From NCBI GenBank assembly GCA_015501585.1, contig JADNRY010000098.1, forward strand, positions 144,618 through 208,617: a DNA stretch of 64,000 nt, in the 5' to 3' direction. Both the position numbers and the translations under genes were made by a program. Every line of letters begins with the position of its first letter. Position 1 is the first letter of the stretch. The DNA is from Rhodocollybia butyracea (lineage: Eukaryota > Basidiomycota > Agaricomycetes > Agaricales > Omphalotaceae). Shown here piece by piece: positions 44,459 through 54,504 of this stretch. The notes under the pieces are model-generated. The model ran no database searches. It saw only the letters and a program-made list of their open reading frames with translations, and was not told the DNA's origin.

Positions 44459-45265
44459 AGGAAATGGTGAGAAGGGCAAGGAAAGGCTGAATATGACTGG
44501 ATTTTACATCTTTGTACTTTTAAGAACATTTTATAGCTTGTTGCATCATGCCTATTGTACCAACAGAACTGTATGTATGTTACTGAAATTGCATCTCAGT
44601 CAACCATGCATGCATCGATTTTGACCTGCCACGTACCTGCAAGCTAACAAGAAGAACCGTACAACGTCTCTGTAGACGTCGGCAAGGTATAGGGAAGAAA
44701 CCCTTCATCGGATTCCAGGAGATCCTGTGTCTCTGCCCTTCAGCCCAACTTATAAGCCATAGACGAGTGAGTTTTGTATGTCCGTGGAATTGAATGGCTG
44801 ATTATGGCATAAAAACCGTCCAGTTTGTCGAAGCTACTGATGGAGCTTTGTGGTGTACGCGTTTTTTGACTAGTTCTTCATGTTGAGGCCTTGAGGCGGT
44901 ATGCTTTGAGAATGGCGAAGTTTCTTCCCTGGATCATATCGATATCAACCAGTTGTTAGTACCACGATGAAGTACAAGAAGATTGGCAAATACATGAATA
45001 TCTTCCTTGCGAACTTCGAAGCTGTTCGAAAACCCAAGGCCCTTCAACTCCGCCAACGATACCGGCAAGGAAGAAACAACGCCGTGACTATTTGCATCGA
45101 GGGAGAGCTCCGTCTTGGAGATTTGTCGTGCACCCTGAGTACAATAGGTCGGCTCCTTGGATAAATCGCCCAAGACGGGCAACCGAGAACCACAAGTTGA
45201 ATCAAGCTGGATAACGACCGTGACAATAAGAAGGAAAGACCACGCGTCGAAATCTGAATGACGTC
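44459..45265. other. intergenic, nothing recognised
   Basis: Short open frames on both strands only, none with recognisable motifs. No repeats were noticed. Confidence 0.35.
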
Positions 45266-45765
45266 ATACTCAGATCATTTCCGCTTCCTGGTCTACGGTG
45301 TCTACAGTCCTCAGCACAGGCTCTACCGCCACATGGGTGCCAGGTAAAGTCGGCACCCCGTCGCTCCCTCGTTGCTGTAAGCCTAGTTCAGTTGCAAACC
45401 ATGTATTCACAACTCCTCACTATAGATAATGCCACGCGTAAATCCCGGTCAAGCTCCGCCTACTCTCTCGACAATCACTAGTTCGATAACCCCGCGTTCC
45501 TTATCATTCTTCAGCAACCAGCCTAGTACATATCTCTTCTTCAAAAGCAATGTTTCAAGGGTATACGAAAGGTTTCCGAGATATTTTTCTTCTACCACGT
45601 TAACGCAGCGATGTCAACGCTAGCGATGGCGATTAGTGCTTTCATGATCAAGCATAAGGAGCTTCTGATCATTAGGAGATGAGGATCAGCTGAGAAAGGC
45701 GGATGTGTGTGCCTTTAAGGGTGAACAAGCCTGGAAGAGGCAAGGAAACCGACCGAGGTGTTTTC
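45266..45765 (+). pseudogene. MFS transporter relic with internal deletion
   Basis: Sequence matching the end of exon 1 (TCTACGGTGTCTACAGTCCTCAG up to the donor GGTAAAG) is joined directly to the second-last exon (CCCGTCGCTCCCTCGTTGCTGTAAG) and the last exon of the transporter at 36.7 kb. About 1.6 kb of the gene is missing. The remaining coding parts contain several frameshifts. Confidence 0.7.
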
Positions 45766-46149
45766 ACGCAGGGTACTCTTCGTGTAGTAAGGGGTTATAG
45801 AAACTAAGAAAGCACAGCGGACCAGTTCGCACTAAGTGTGCACCACGGCCTGAGTAAGCTGTGGCCAGTCAATCAAAAAAACATTACTTGGAGAGGTCTA
45901 CACTTTCACGGGAGTTCGTATTATGCCTGAAGTCGGGGTTACTTCTGTCCAAGAAAATGTGTCTCTGTGGGCTGATCGGAGCAGGTCTAATTTTCTAACC
46001 CTCGTTTTAATCAACGATTGTAGGCCTATACTATATGCCAAACATTTTTTGGTTAACCCAGGTGCGGAAGTCCATTATAACATACTATACAACTTGATGG
46101 ACCAGGATCTATTGAAATGGAAAGAGCACGCATATACCGGGACTTGTGC
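45766..46149. repeat. F-box flank repeat
   Basis: The stretch around TTTCACGGGAGTTCGTAT (45905) recurs at about 41880, in both cases 3' of an F-box pseudogene. The F-box unit was therefore copied with its flank. Confidence 0.4.
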
Positions 46150-47620
46150 CAGAAAATCAACGATTAAATCCAATTAAATCCATTTGCAGCTCATCGCAGC
46201 CTTTTTTCCATGTCCAAAATTCTACCGTTTGTATGTTTGGCAGCAGTCTGGTCCTCGAACTTGGGGGTCGTATAAGATCAACAATATCTTGGACTCTTGA
46301 ATTTCTCGTCGGTGCGAGTATGGCAAGGTGCGTAATGGATGATCTTTGGATGAATTTGTCCACCATAACTAGAGCAGCGATGCAATGGGATACCGGTGGC
46401 CGTTCATAACACTGGACAAGTAATGTATCCAAGGAGGGGAAATCAAGCATACCCAAAACTCTTTCCAACACTTTCGGCATATCGGGATCCTGCACCAACC
46501 ACAATGATAGAAATTTCACATGGGCTCAGAATCCAGAATGAGGCTTAGCTCTGTCAATTTGGGACAGAGTTGTAGTGCAATCCATACTAGAGGCGCAATC
46601 TGGTGAGCTATGTCATGGGAGATTTGACTGAAGATCAATCGGTGACTGCAAAGTCACGATAATGGCATAATGGAGACTCGGCATGGGTACAACTTGGAAG
46701 TTTGAAAGTGTTTCGCAAACTAACCTATTTTCTAAAGTGAGGACTTCAAGTTTCGGTAGTGATTTATTGCTCTTTTCAAAAATAATGGTTTCTGGAAAAA
46801 AAAAGTTTAGTTCGAAGAGCATCCAACACAGCCAGCACAGATCCTGAACTTTCCTTTTTTGGAAATAATTGACAATCCGATTGAGCGGGGTGGTCGTGGA
46901 TTTGCCTTTTTTAGAAATTACTGAATGATTCCGATGGAGTATAGTGGTCCTGGCTTCCTTTTTTGGAAATACTTGACGGTCTGAGTTGGCTCCAGACTTT
47001 CCTTTTTGGGGAATATACGCCTCATCTATACATTGACATTGTTGGCCTGATCAGAACTTTTTTTTTTCCTGAAACCATTATTTTTGAAAAGAGCAATAAC
47101 CATGCACATGGGATGATCAGTCTGAAGAATCCGGAAATCCCCTGTAAGGCAGAGCAGTCTCCATCGGGGGGCTTCATGGACAAGAGCTTGAAAGGCTGGG
47201 TGGCGGATGGTCTTCCTGGAAGGTGACGAAGGTAATAGTTGTAAAATAATTGTCAACGGAGTTGCTTTTGATCGTTCAAGAAAGATATGGATAACACGAC
47301 CGTTGGGTTTTTTCCTGGTTCTTGTGAATGCGACGGGGATGATGGACCATAGTGTAGGATTGTCGAGCATTATGCGGCGCGAGTTAGAGCAGACTGCGCT
47401 CAACAGCAGTGGCAATGGGGTTGGTTGCCCCTTTGCGAGAATTGTCTGACACTGAGGAGAGAGTCATGGCAGAGATTTCGGAAGATGAGCAGCGTAAGCT
47501 CGTTTGGAATTGTCCATACTGGCGCATGAAAGGTCTCTGTATGCGGGTGTGTGCTTTTGGGGAATACCGGCATTTGACCAGCGAACGAAAGCCCATGGCG
47601 GTGGAAATGTAGTCAATCTT
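46150..47620 (-). pseudogene. F-box protein pseudogene, copy 4, interrupted by a MITE
   Basis: The F-box half (LSAVCSNSRRIMLDNPTLWSIIPVAF) and the repeat half (SLPKLEVLTLENRLV to IDLQSNLP) lie on either side of the element at 46767-47096. Other frame breaks occur on both sides. Confidence 0.72.
46765..47098. mobile_element. MITE with TA target duplication inside an F-box pseudogene
   Basis: TTGCTCTTTTCAAAAATAAT at the left end is matched in reverse complement at the right end, over about 45 bp. TA flanks both sides (46765-46766 and 47097-47098). The other F-box copies lack the insert at this position, giving an empty site. The interior contains four roughly 60 bp units, each with a TTCCTTTTTTGGAAAT-like core. 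Confidence 0.8.
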
Positions 47621-47834
47621 GCGCGCGCTAACGAATTTAAAACGGGCGCTTATACTTAATCGTGTCTCCATCTCTTCCCTCGCAGCCTTTCCTCCACACA
47701 GATGCGAACCTCATGCTACCGCTGTAGACCAAGATTTTTGCCCGCTACTTCCAAACCTTTTCATACACTCTCGGTGCCCTTTGAAATTACAAAGTCGACA
47801 GGATCATCTCCCTTATCCAACGCCAACAAAGGCT
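47621..47834. repeat. segment duplicated at about 50285-50390
   Basis: CTTCCAAACCTTTTCATACA through CCAACGCCAACAA recurs 2.5 kb downstream with small changes. It marks the start of the right-hand tandem array. Confidence 0.5.
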
Positions 47835-47992
47835 CGGAAGAGAAGTAGTACTTAGTGGAGTCTGAGTGGAGTCTGAGTGTAATGCAACAAGAATTTTCAA
47901 TAATAGAGAGAGTTAGATGAGAAGCTGAGACATCGTCTTAGCCGCCAGCCTGCTAGTTCACTCAGACTCCACTAAGTACTACTTCTCTTCCG
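47835..47992. mobile_element. foldback element with perfect 34 bp inverted repeats
   Basis: 47835-47868 and 47959-47992 are exact reverse complements (starting CGGAAGAGAAGTAGTACTTA). The 90 bp centre is non-coding. The left arm is followed by a second partial copy of GGAGTCTGAGTG. The paralogous segment near 50390-50480 does not contain it. Confidence 0.75.
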
Positions 47993-48340
47993 CCGCCACG
48001 CGTCAGCCCTCCGCACCACAACCACTTTGACAGCTGTTAACGTAGTACTGATAACATCACTGTACTACAGCACATAATAGTGGTTTTCAGTGCGAGTATG
48101 TTCAACATAGAGGAACATACTCGGGGCGGAAAAACTGCCTTCGAGTTCAACAGATCATGAACAGAGTCCCTCAAAGTACCGGTTTCTTTGCATACGTACT
48201 GAAATGGGTACATAAGCTGCTTTACTGGCCTTATCAAGACCTGTTTCAAGAACTCAGTGTGTCTGAGTCGGAAATGAACTAGTTCTCTTTATTATCTGTT
48301 CATCCAGGAGAAATCGAACAGTGGGACGGATGGTTTAAAC

Positions 48341-48535
48341 ACGTTGATTCGGATTCGGCTTCGTCCTTCTCACCTTTAACTAGATCTCCTTATCATACGA
48401 TATCCACGTATTGACGAATATAAACAACGTTCCTTTCAGTCCTATTTTGGCAAGTGGAGACGTCCCAATACGTGGATGTCGTACAATCAGAACATGAAAG
48501 TTAAAGAAAAGAAGGAAGAATCAGAATACGACCCA
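48341..48535. repeat. long imperfect hairpin upstream of copy D
   Basis: Arms of roughly 60 nt meet around a short AT-rich centre. The best part pairs ATACGATATCCACGTATTG with CAATACGTGGATGTCGTAC. It has a homologue at 51144-51350 upstream of copy E. Confidence 0.6.
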
Positions 48536-48747
48536 ACAGGAGCATGTCTCCCCTATGCAGACTCAATAATTTGTGACGTTATAAACAGGAGCCAGCGTTA
48601 ACCATGTTAGTACGGTAATCGCCGCTTTGACGCGTTTACAAATCCATTCGCGAAGGTGAAATGATTCGTCAAGGCTCCATATAGATCCGGAGCCTGTATA
48701 CTACCAAATAGCTCTTTTGGAAACATTTGGAGCTGATAATTAGGGGG

Positions 48748-48767
48748 CTAACCAACACTTTGATGGG
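48748..48767. promoter_or_regulatory. palindromic upstream block (copy D)
   Basis: CTAACCAACACTTTGATGGG, one base different from the blocks of copies B and E, 342 bp before the former start codon of copy D. Confidence 0.45.
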
Positions 48768-49055
48768 CCGGCTGCTTCTACATTACGGTAGGTAAGCTTG
48801 AACGTAAAAAAAACATGTCGGAGGCATATGTTACATTAATGATGAACTTAAAGTAAGTACTTGGTAAGGATCTATTCTACCGTACACAGACTACAGCTCC
48901 TCAATGAAAGCTCGACAGTTTTATTGCTGGTGTGGAGTACACAGCTCCGAAGAAAATTTAAACAAAATCGGCTCTCTCTAGATCTGGCATGACAACTCTT
49001 GGGTAAGTTATTTCGTACAATCCTACTCAGACCAAATTCATTTATTGCTCACTGA

Positions 49056-49066
49056 CACTTTATAAG
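49056..49066 (+). promoter_or_regulatory. TATA-like box of copy D
   Basis: CACTTTATAAG about 45 bp before the ATG, followed by TCGCCTCCC as in copies E and F. Confidence 0.45.
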
Positions 49067-49108
49067 TCGCCTCCCCAGTCCACTGCGTTACTGTTACAAT
49101 AAGCAAAG

Positions 49109-49897
49109 ATGCTCCCCTTCGTGCATATCATCTTCCCGCCGATTCGAATTCTGCCATCGACGAATCTCAGTCTGTCAGTGTCGAGAGACTCGAGGCTGTT
49201 GGATGGAAGATATCATCTGTTCCTGGTGGCCAGGATGAAACTGAACAAGCAGCTCAAAAATTGGCCGAGGAATTAGGATTCCCCGTTGCGCAAGAGGGTT
49301 GTAAGGTTCCATTCCATCTTGACCTTGAAAAACATGCAGCGAAATTGGCACCAGAGGTGATCATAGTAACTTGTCTCCAAGGTCCTGAGCATTCACTCAC
49401 TCTCAATTCTAGATGGTTGGCTTAGTGTCGCAAGCTGCGGAAGCACAGAATAGGTAAGTAAAATAAATAAATTTCTGCTCACGTTTATATATTTACTTGT
49501 GTAGCGATATATGCCTGGCGAATGAAGCGATCGTTGCTGTAACAGGCGGAAGTCTCTCTTTAGATGTCGAAGGTGAGTACGATTTACAGCCATTGATCTG
49601 CTTTAACTGATGTACCCTCATAGATGTCACTACGGCTGTTTGGGTTCGCTTCCATCTTGATGCTGGGACGATCTTTTGCGTACCATCAGGAGGGCGGTAC
49701 CGTATTGACTTCCACGAGGAGAACAAAGGGGCAACGGGAATTGCCTACTTCAAAGTAGGCTTATTTCTGAGATTAACAAGTAAATACACCTACTGACAGT
49801 TGAATAGGAAACTATATCCAACCACGGATTGCTTATGAAGGACGAGATTGATAACCATCCGGCTCGCCACACTTATCTCAGTACGCGCCAGACCTGA
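49109..49897 (+). pseudogene. ARD-like cupin gene, copy D, start region frameshifted
   Basis: Directly after the ATG one G is missing (ATGCTCCCCTTCG, where copy F has ATGGCCCCCCTTCG). The family frame therefore has no start codon. The rest is open in all five exons: SVERLEAVGWKISSVPGGQDETEQAA, then VSQAAEAQN, then VWVRFHLDAGTIFCVPSGGRYRIDFHEENKGATGIAYF, ending in RQT and a TGA. All splice sites are GT-AG. No in-frame Met exists before the middle of the protein, so the lesion should silence the copy. Confidence 0.65.
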
Positions 49898-50620
49898 ATA
49901 CATATCCAAATGCCCTATGAGCCGAATCAATTCTACTACATATTACCATACACATGTACAACATTTCACTTGACTAAAACGTTCGGAAAATAAAGGTTCT
50001 GATACGGGAGAAAAGGCTAGATGGAAGCCGAATTCGATGATCTTGGGCTCAAGTGCTCTCAAACAACTTGCAACATTGCTTGCAAGAGAACCTTTGAAGG
50101 CAGCCGCAGTGACTAGATATAAGGACATTGTACCTCCTCATACATTCAGCTTTCCTATCACACTCCACATTCAAGAATTTTGGCCGAGAACAATCAACCT
50201 TTCAAGGTCTGTTGGATGACACAGTGGAGAAAGTTTGGAAGACCAAACAGTTGTTTGAACTAAACTAAACTTTGAAACTTGATCTACGGCGCCCGCTGCT
50301 TCCAAACCTTCTCATACACTCTCGGTGCCTTTTAAATTTACAAAGAAGTCGACAGGATCTTCCTTATCCAACGCCAACAACAACCCCCTCTGGTATCGGC
50401 CACCCTTGTTGCACTCAAAGTAACACTAGTGTTTCTTTTCCGAGTCTTCTGGGGCCGTTCCCACCTGCAGCGCTCCGACGGACCGCACCACGACTACTTG
50501 GCAGCTATAAACATAGTCCTGATAACTTCACGGTACAGCACACAATGGTGAGTTTCAATGCGAATATCTTTGTTGTATATTGCCGATGTGGCAACTCCGG
50601 AGATTAGGTAGCCGGATCGG
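49898..50620. other. downstream flank of copy D
   Basis: Contains a minus-strand coding-like exon at about 49943-50128 (MSLYLVTAAAFKGSLASN, then CLRALEPK). Related exons occur near 55560-55665 and 61700-61800. In the second of these it continues across a GTAAGTCG intron to NVQALADPAVNTEMILKNMRSP and a stop. The product is not recognised. It may be a small gene that is part of the array unit. Confidence 0.35.
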
Positions 50621-50830
50621 TATGTTCATATGTCCGTATCCTTACTCATCGTATTAGCAATATTATACAGTATGTACAGTATATAAGGCTCTCTCCAAAG
50701 CCAGTATCTATAATAGTTATTCAGTTCTCTTCTATCTCTCAAGCCTCACGGCTTATTCAGTTCCCTGCGCCAAGTATTTACAACAATCTTTACTCAATCT
50801 TATGCTCAACATCAAAAACAGGAAATCATG
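50621..50830 (+). repeat. possible solo LTR, second copy
   Basis: GTATATAAGGCT followed by a hairpin-like CAAGCCTCACGGCTT and an ATCATGAA motif, in the same order as at 31.5-31.77 kb. Boundaries and target duplication are not established. Confidence 0.28.
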
Positions 50831-51143
50831 AATGAAGCAGCTGAAGCCAGGCTAAGAAGGTGCCAGAAGGCAAACTACTCATATTATTCTGACTCTTGGA
50901 AGAGTCAATGATTGTTTCGCAGGAGAAATATGAGCGATTTTGCGAACTTAAGCCGCCGGGATGTTGTTGACCAGGCGACATCATACTGCCACAGGCAGCC
51001 TCTTGAGTTCATCGATATCATAATATATTGGGCCCTTATCCTTTTCAAGATCTCAGCGCGTTCGAATAGGAAATAAGCTAGTACTATCGATTATCACTGT
51101 TTATCCAGGAAGAGATCGAACACTGAGGCAGATGGTGTAAACA

Positions 51144-51350
51144 TGTTGATTCATATTCGGATTCCTCCTTCTCATCTTTTACCTAGATCTTATCGTACGA
51201 TATCCACGTACTCATCGCCGAATATAAACAAGGTTCATTTCAGGATTAATTCGATAAGTGGAGACTTCCTGTATCAATACGTAGATGCCGTACGATAAGA
51301 AGACAAAAGGTAAAGGAAAGAAGGAAGAATCCGGATACGAGCCGAATACG
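51144..51350. repeat. long imperfect hairpin upstream of copy E
   Basis: GATCTTATCGTACGATATCC with its extension into GGATTCCTCCTTC pairs with the segment 51285-51350. It is better preserved than its relative at 48341-48535. No coding potential and no clear target duplication. Confidence 0.65.
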
Positions 51351-51497
51351 AGTAATGTGATAAGCATGTGATCGTCAGGCTACGCGTTTACAAATTCACA
51401 ATCTAACTCACGATGATAAACATATAAATCCGGAGCCTGTACCAGATGGTCCTTTTGGGAGCATTTGGACATGCTGATAATTGGGGTATCATGTGGA

Positions 51498-51517
51498 CTA
51501 ACCAACACTTTGGTGGG
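51498..51517. promoter_or_regulatory. palindromic upstream block (copy E)
   Basis: CTAACCAACACTTTGGTGGG, identical over 20 bases to the block of copy B in the opposite array. It is followed by the conserved CTGCTTCTACATTAC stretch. Confidence 0.5.
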
Positions 51518-52258
51518 CTGCTTCTACATTACGATAGATCATCAGCTTTGTCTTGAATGCAAAAAGAACATGTCGAGGGCATATGATACATCAGTGATGA
51601 GCTTGAAGTGTTTGGTAAGTATCTATTCTACCATGACACAGCAGAGCCTGCATACCGTATTTATTGTCTGTTCAATAGCATACTTATTTACCTGCTACCC
51701 GACTCCTAAGAAGGTCGAAGGCGAAGCTGGAGGGGAAACGCCTCATCCAAACCTGTCATGTGTTGCGCAAGTCCATCCATAGTGATCATGCATACTGTGT
51801 GTTCGAAAAAGTCGAATACTCATCGAAAGCCCGAGGATTTTATCGCTGGTATGGAGTAATCGGCTTCGAAGGAAATTTAACCAAAATCAGAAAAACCAGA
51901 TAGTCCTTTGGAGAAAACATACTCATGACTTGTGCCTTTCCCAAATCGCTTCGACTACAGGTTTCCGGAAGAACACTTTTAAAATAGCAAGCATTCAAGT
52001 ATACAGCCTGGGACCTTTACACAAGGATGGTTAATTTCCGGAGGCGGGAGGATCTACAGTAACAGATTATTCCTGTCGCAAGTTCGGATCCCTCCCTTTT
52101 CATTCTGGTCCTAAAGAATATGGACAGAGATGGACTAGCACGAGCAATCTCTGGATCTGGGATGAGTCAACTGTTGGGTTACTTCGTACGATTCTCCCAA
52201 ATGAACGTCATGGACAGTGCTAATACACTCTTGGACTAAATTCATTTGTTTCTCGCTG

Positions 52259-52270
52259 ACACTTTATAAG
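52259..52270 (+). promoter_or_regulatory. TATA-like box of copy E
   Basis: ACACTTTATAAG, about 35-45 bp before the start codon, with the TCGCCTCCC continuation shared by D and F. Confidence 0.45.
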
Positions 52271-52302
52271 TCGCCTCCCAATTACTGTTACAGCAAGCAA
52301 AG

Positions 52303-53091
52303 ATGGCCTCCCTTCGTGCATATCATCTTCCCGCCGATTCGACTTCTGCCACTGACGAATCTCAGTCCGTCAGTGTTGAGAGACTCAATGCTGTTGGATG
52401 GAAGATAACATCTGTTCCTGGTGGCAAGGATGAAATTGAACAGGCTGCTCATAAATTGGCCGAGGAATTAGGATTCCCCGTTAGCAAGGAGGGTTGTAAG
52501 GTTCCATTCCATCTTGACCTTGAAAAACATGGAGCAACATTGGAACCAGAGGTAATCATAGATTGTCCCCAAGAGCCTGAGCGTTCACTCACCTCCAATT
52601 TTAGATGGTTGGCTTAGTGTCACAAGCTGCGGAAGTACAGAATAGGTAAAGAAAATAAATATGTTTATGCTCATGTCTGTATATTTACTCAATCTGTAGC
52701 CATATATCCCTATCGAATGAAGCGTTCATTGCTCTAACGGGCGGAACTCTTTCTTTAGATGTTGAAGGCAAGTACGATCTGCATGCATGATCTGATTTAA
52801 CTGGTGAACCCTCGTAGATGTCACTACTGCTGTTTGGATTCGCTTCCATCTTGTCACTGGGATGATCCTTCGCGTACCAACAGGAGGACGATACCGTATT
52901 GACTTCCACGAGCAGAACAGAGGGGCAACGGGAATTGCGTACTTCAAAGTGAGCTTGTTTCTGAGAATAAAAAGTAAATATACCTACTGAGAGTTGAATA
53001 GGAAACTATATCCAACCACGGATTGCTTGTGAAGGATGAGATCGATAACCACCCGGCTCGTCACGCTTATCTCAGTACGCGCCAGACCTGA
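52303..53091 (+). CDS. ARD-like cupin protein, copy E
   Basis: Five exons (52303-52551, 52605-52645, 52700-52767, 52818-52948, 53002-53091) give 192 residues in frame. The sequence follows MASLRAYHLPADS, SVERLNAVGWKITSVPGGKDEIEQAA, then WIRFHLVTGMILRVPTGGRYRIDFHEQNRGATGIAYFK and HPARHAYLS. The third intron starts with GCAAGT, a typical GC-AG donor, where copies A-D have GTGAGT. No metal-binding His-x-His or Glu is present, and the usual YHR is RYR. It lies 3.2 kb downstream of copy D in tandem, and the unit continues with the same downstream block seen after copy F. Confidence 0.62.
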
Positions 53092-54504
53092 ATACATATC
53101 CAAATGCTGTATAAACCGTATCGAATGTACCACATATCCCCTTGCACATGTACAATATTGAGTTCTATTTCGATATTTTCACGTCACTAAAACGTTCTGA
53201 AAATAAAATGCTTTTTCATTAGCAAGGTTCTGGTACGGGGAGACCAACGATAGGAGCTCACTCGACCAGTAATTTAGTAGACCCTTAAGTCCAAATAAGT
53301 TCATGTAGCTCAATGGTAGCTCGGTGAGTTCGGCGGGAATACAGCCTTGGCAGTCACCGTGGATCCTTGCGTCGGAGTACTACTCTGAGAAAGAACCATC
53401 GGCGTGAGGCATACTATAGAATGATGTGAACTGAGCAGGCCAGAAAAGGATGCATATGCTCAAGCCCAAAGATCGATATAGCAGCTCTCGTAAACGAGGT
53501 TCACCGGAAGTAGTAATTCTGCTGCAGCGGAGACACCGCCGTTCCAAGTATTCTGGCCTGTCACTCGCATCCTTCTTGTAGCATTCGATTTTTGTTGGTG
53601 GAAGGAGAAATTCCTAGGAAATCCAAAAGAATTTTGTTGTTTTGAAGCCCAGTGAGTTACTTAGTCGGTGTAAGTAATCGTTGAGTGTTTGAAGCTCGGA
53701 TTGTCGGCGCGTCAAGAAATACTTATACCTGTTTTCGCTTGAGGACCTGGCGTTTGTAGATCATTCGTATACCTCGCGTCTGGGAATATGTGCAACTATG
53801 GCAATAGTGTTCAGGTTTACAAAGCGAAAAAAACGATGTCCGCTACTTAGTACTTTGACCCACCCCAAGTTCGTTGTTGTGGTTGCCATAGATCATTCCT
53901 GGGCCGTCTCTCCTTGCTTCTCTCTACACCACCTAGGTGTTAAGCGTTGATATTAGCATCGAGTAAATCGCCCCTCTCCCCCTCTGTTAAGCTTACTTGA
54001 CCTATCTTGAAAGTGAGCGCATGAGCGAAGAAGGATCTTTGCTTGTTCGAGATGGGTAGATATTGTCCGTAGGAGCGTACCCAGTATCGTGATCACCTTC
54101 CAAGATTACACCCGATGAAAAGCAGTAGAAAAGAGGAAACAAATGTAGTGCTGCGTTACGTAGTTGAAACAAAGTCAAGCGTTCAGTGTGTCCCAGGTCC
54201 TCAGCGAAAATTTTCACGATTGCCTCTGTTATACGGCTCCCATTCCAACATCGAACTCCTTCCTCCAGAATGCTGTTTCTATATCCGAAACTCCACTCGG
54301 AAGAACTTTCGCGCAACTTCCACAATGTCCGTCCATATAATCATCTTCTGTACCTCCGCATCCACCGACTGGTCCCGACTCATCCACCTTTATGAAGTTT
54401 ATCCTTCAATGCCGCCGATTGCTTAAGCGCTTATCGATTATCCCTCACGCAACATTACGTCGCAAGCGGGCTATGCACTTTACTTGCATATTTCTCCATC
54501 CGGT
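53092..54504. other. downstream block of copy E, repeated after copy F
   Basis: This block aligns with 60004-61110. On the minus strand the segment reading GLLNYWSSELLSLVSPYQNLANEK to a stop is conserved in both copies, including the frame. Frames further upstream disagree by two bases. It may be the 3' end of an unidentified minus-strand gene, decayed in at least one copy. Confidence 0.4.

Noticed and set aside
46767..47096. a simple expansion of the F-box gene
   Set aside because: Terminal inverted repeats, TA flanks and the empty site in the three other copies identify it as a mobile element.
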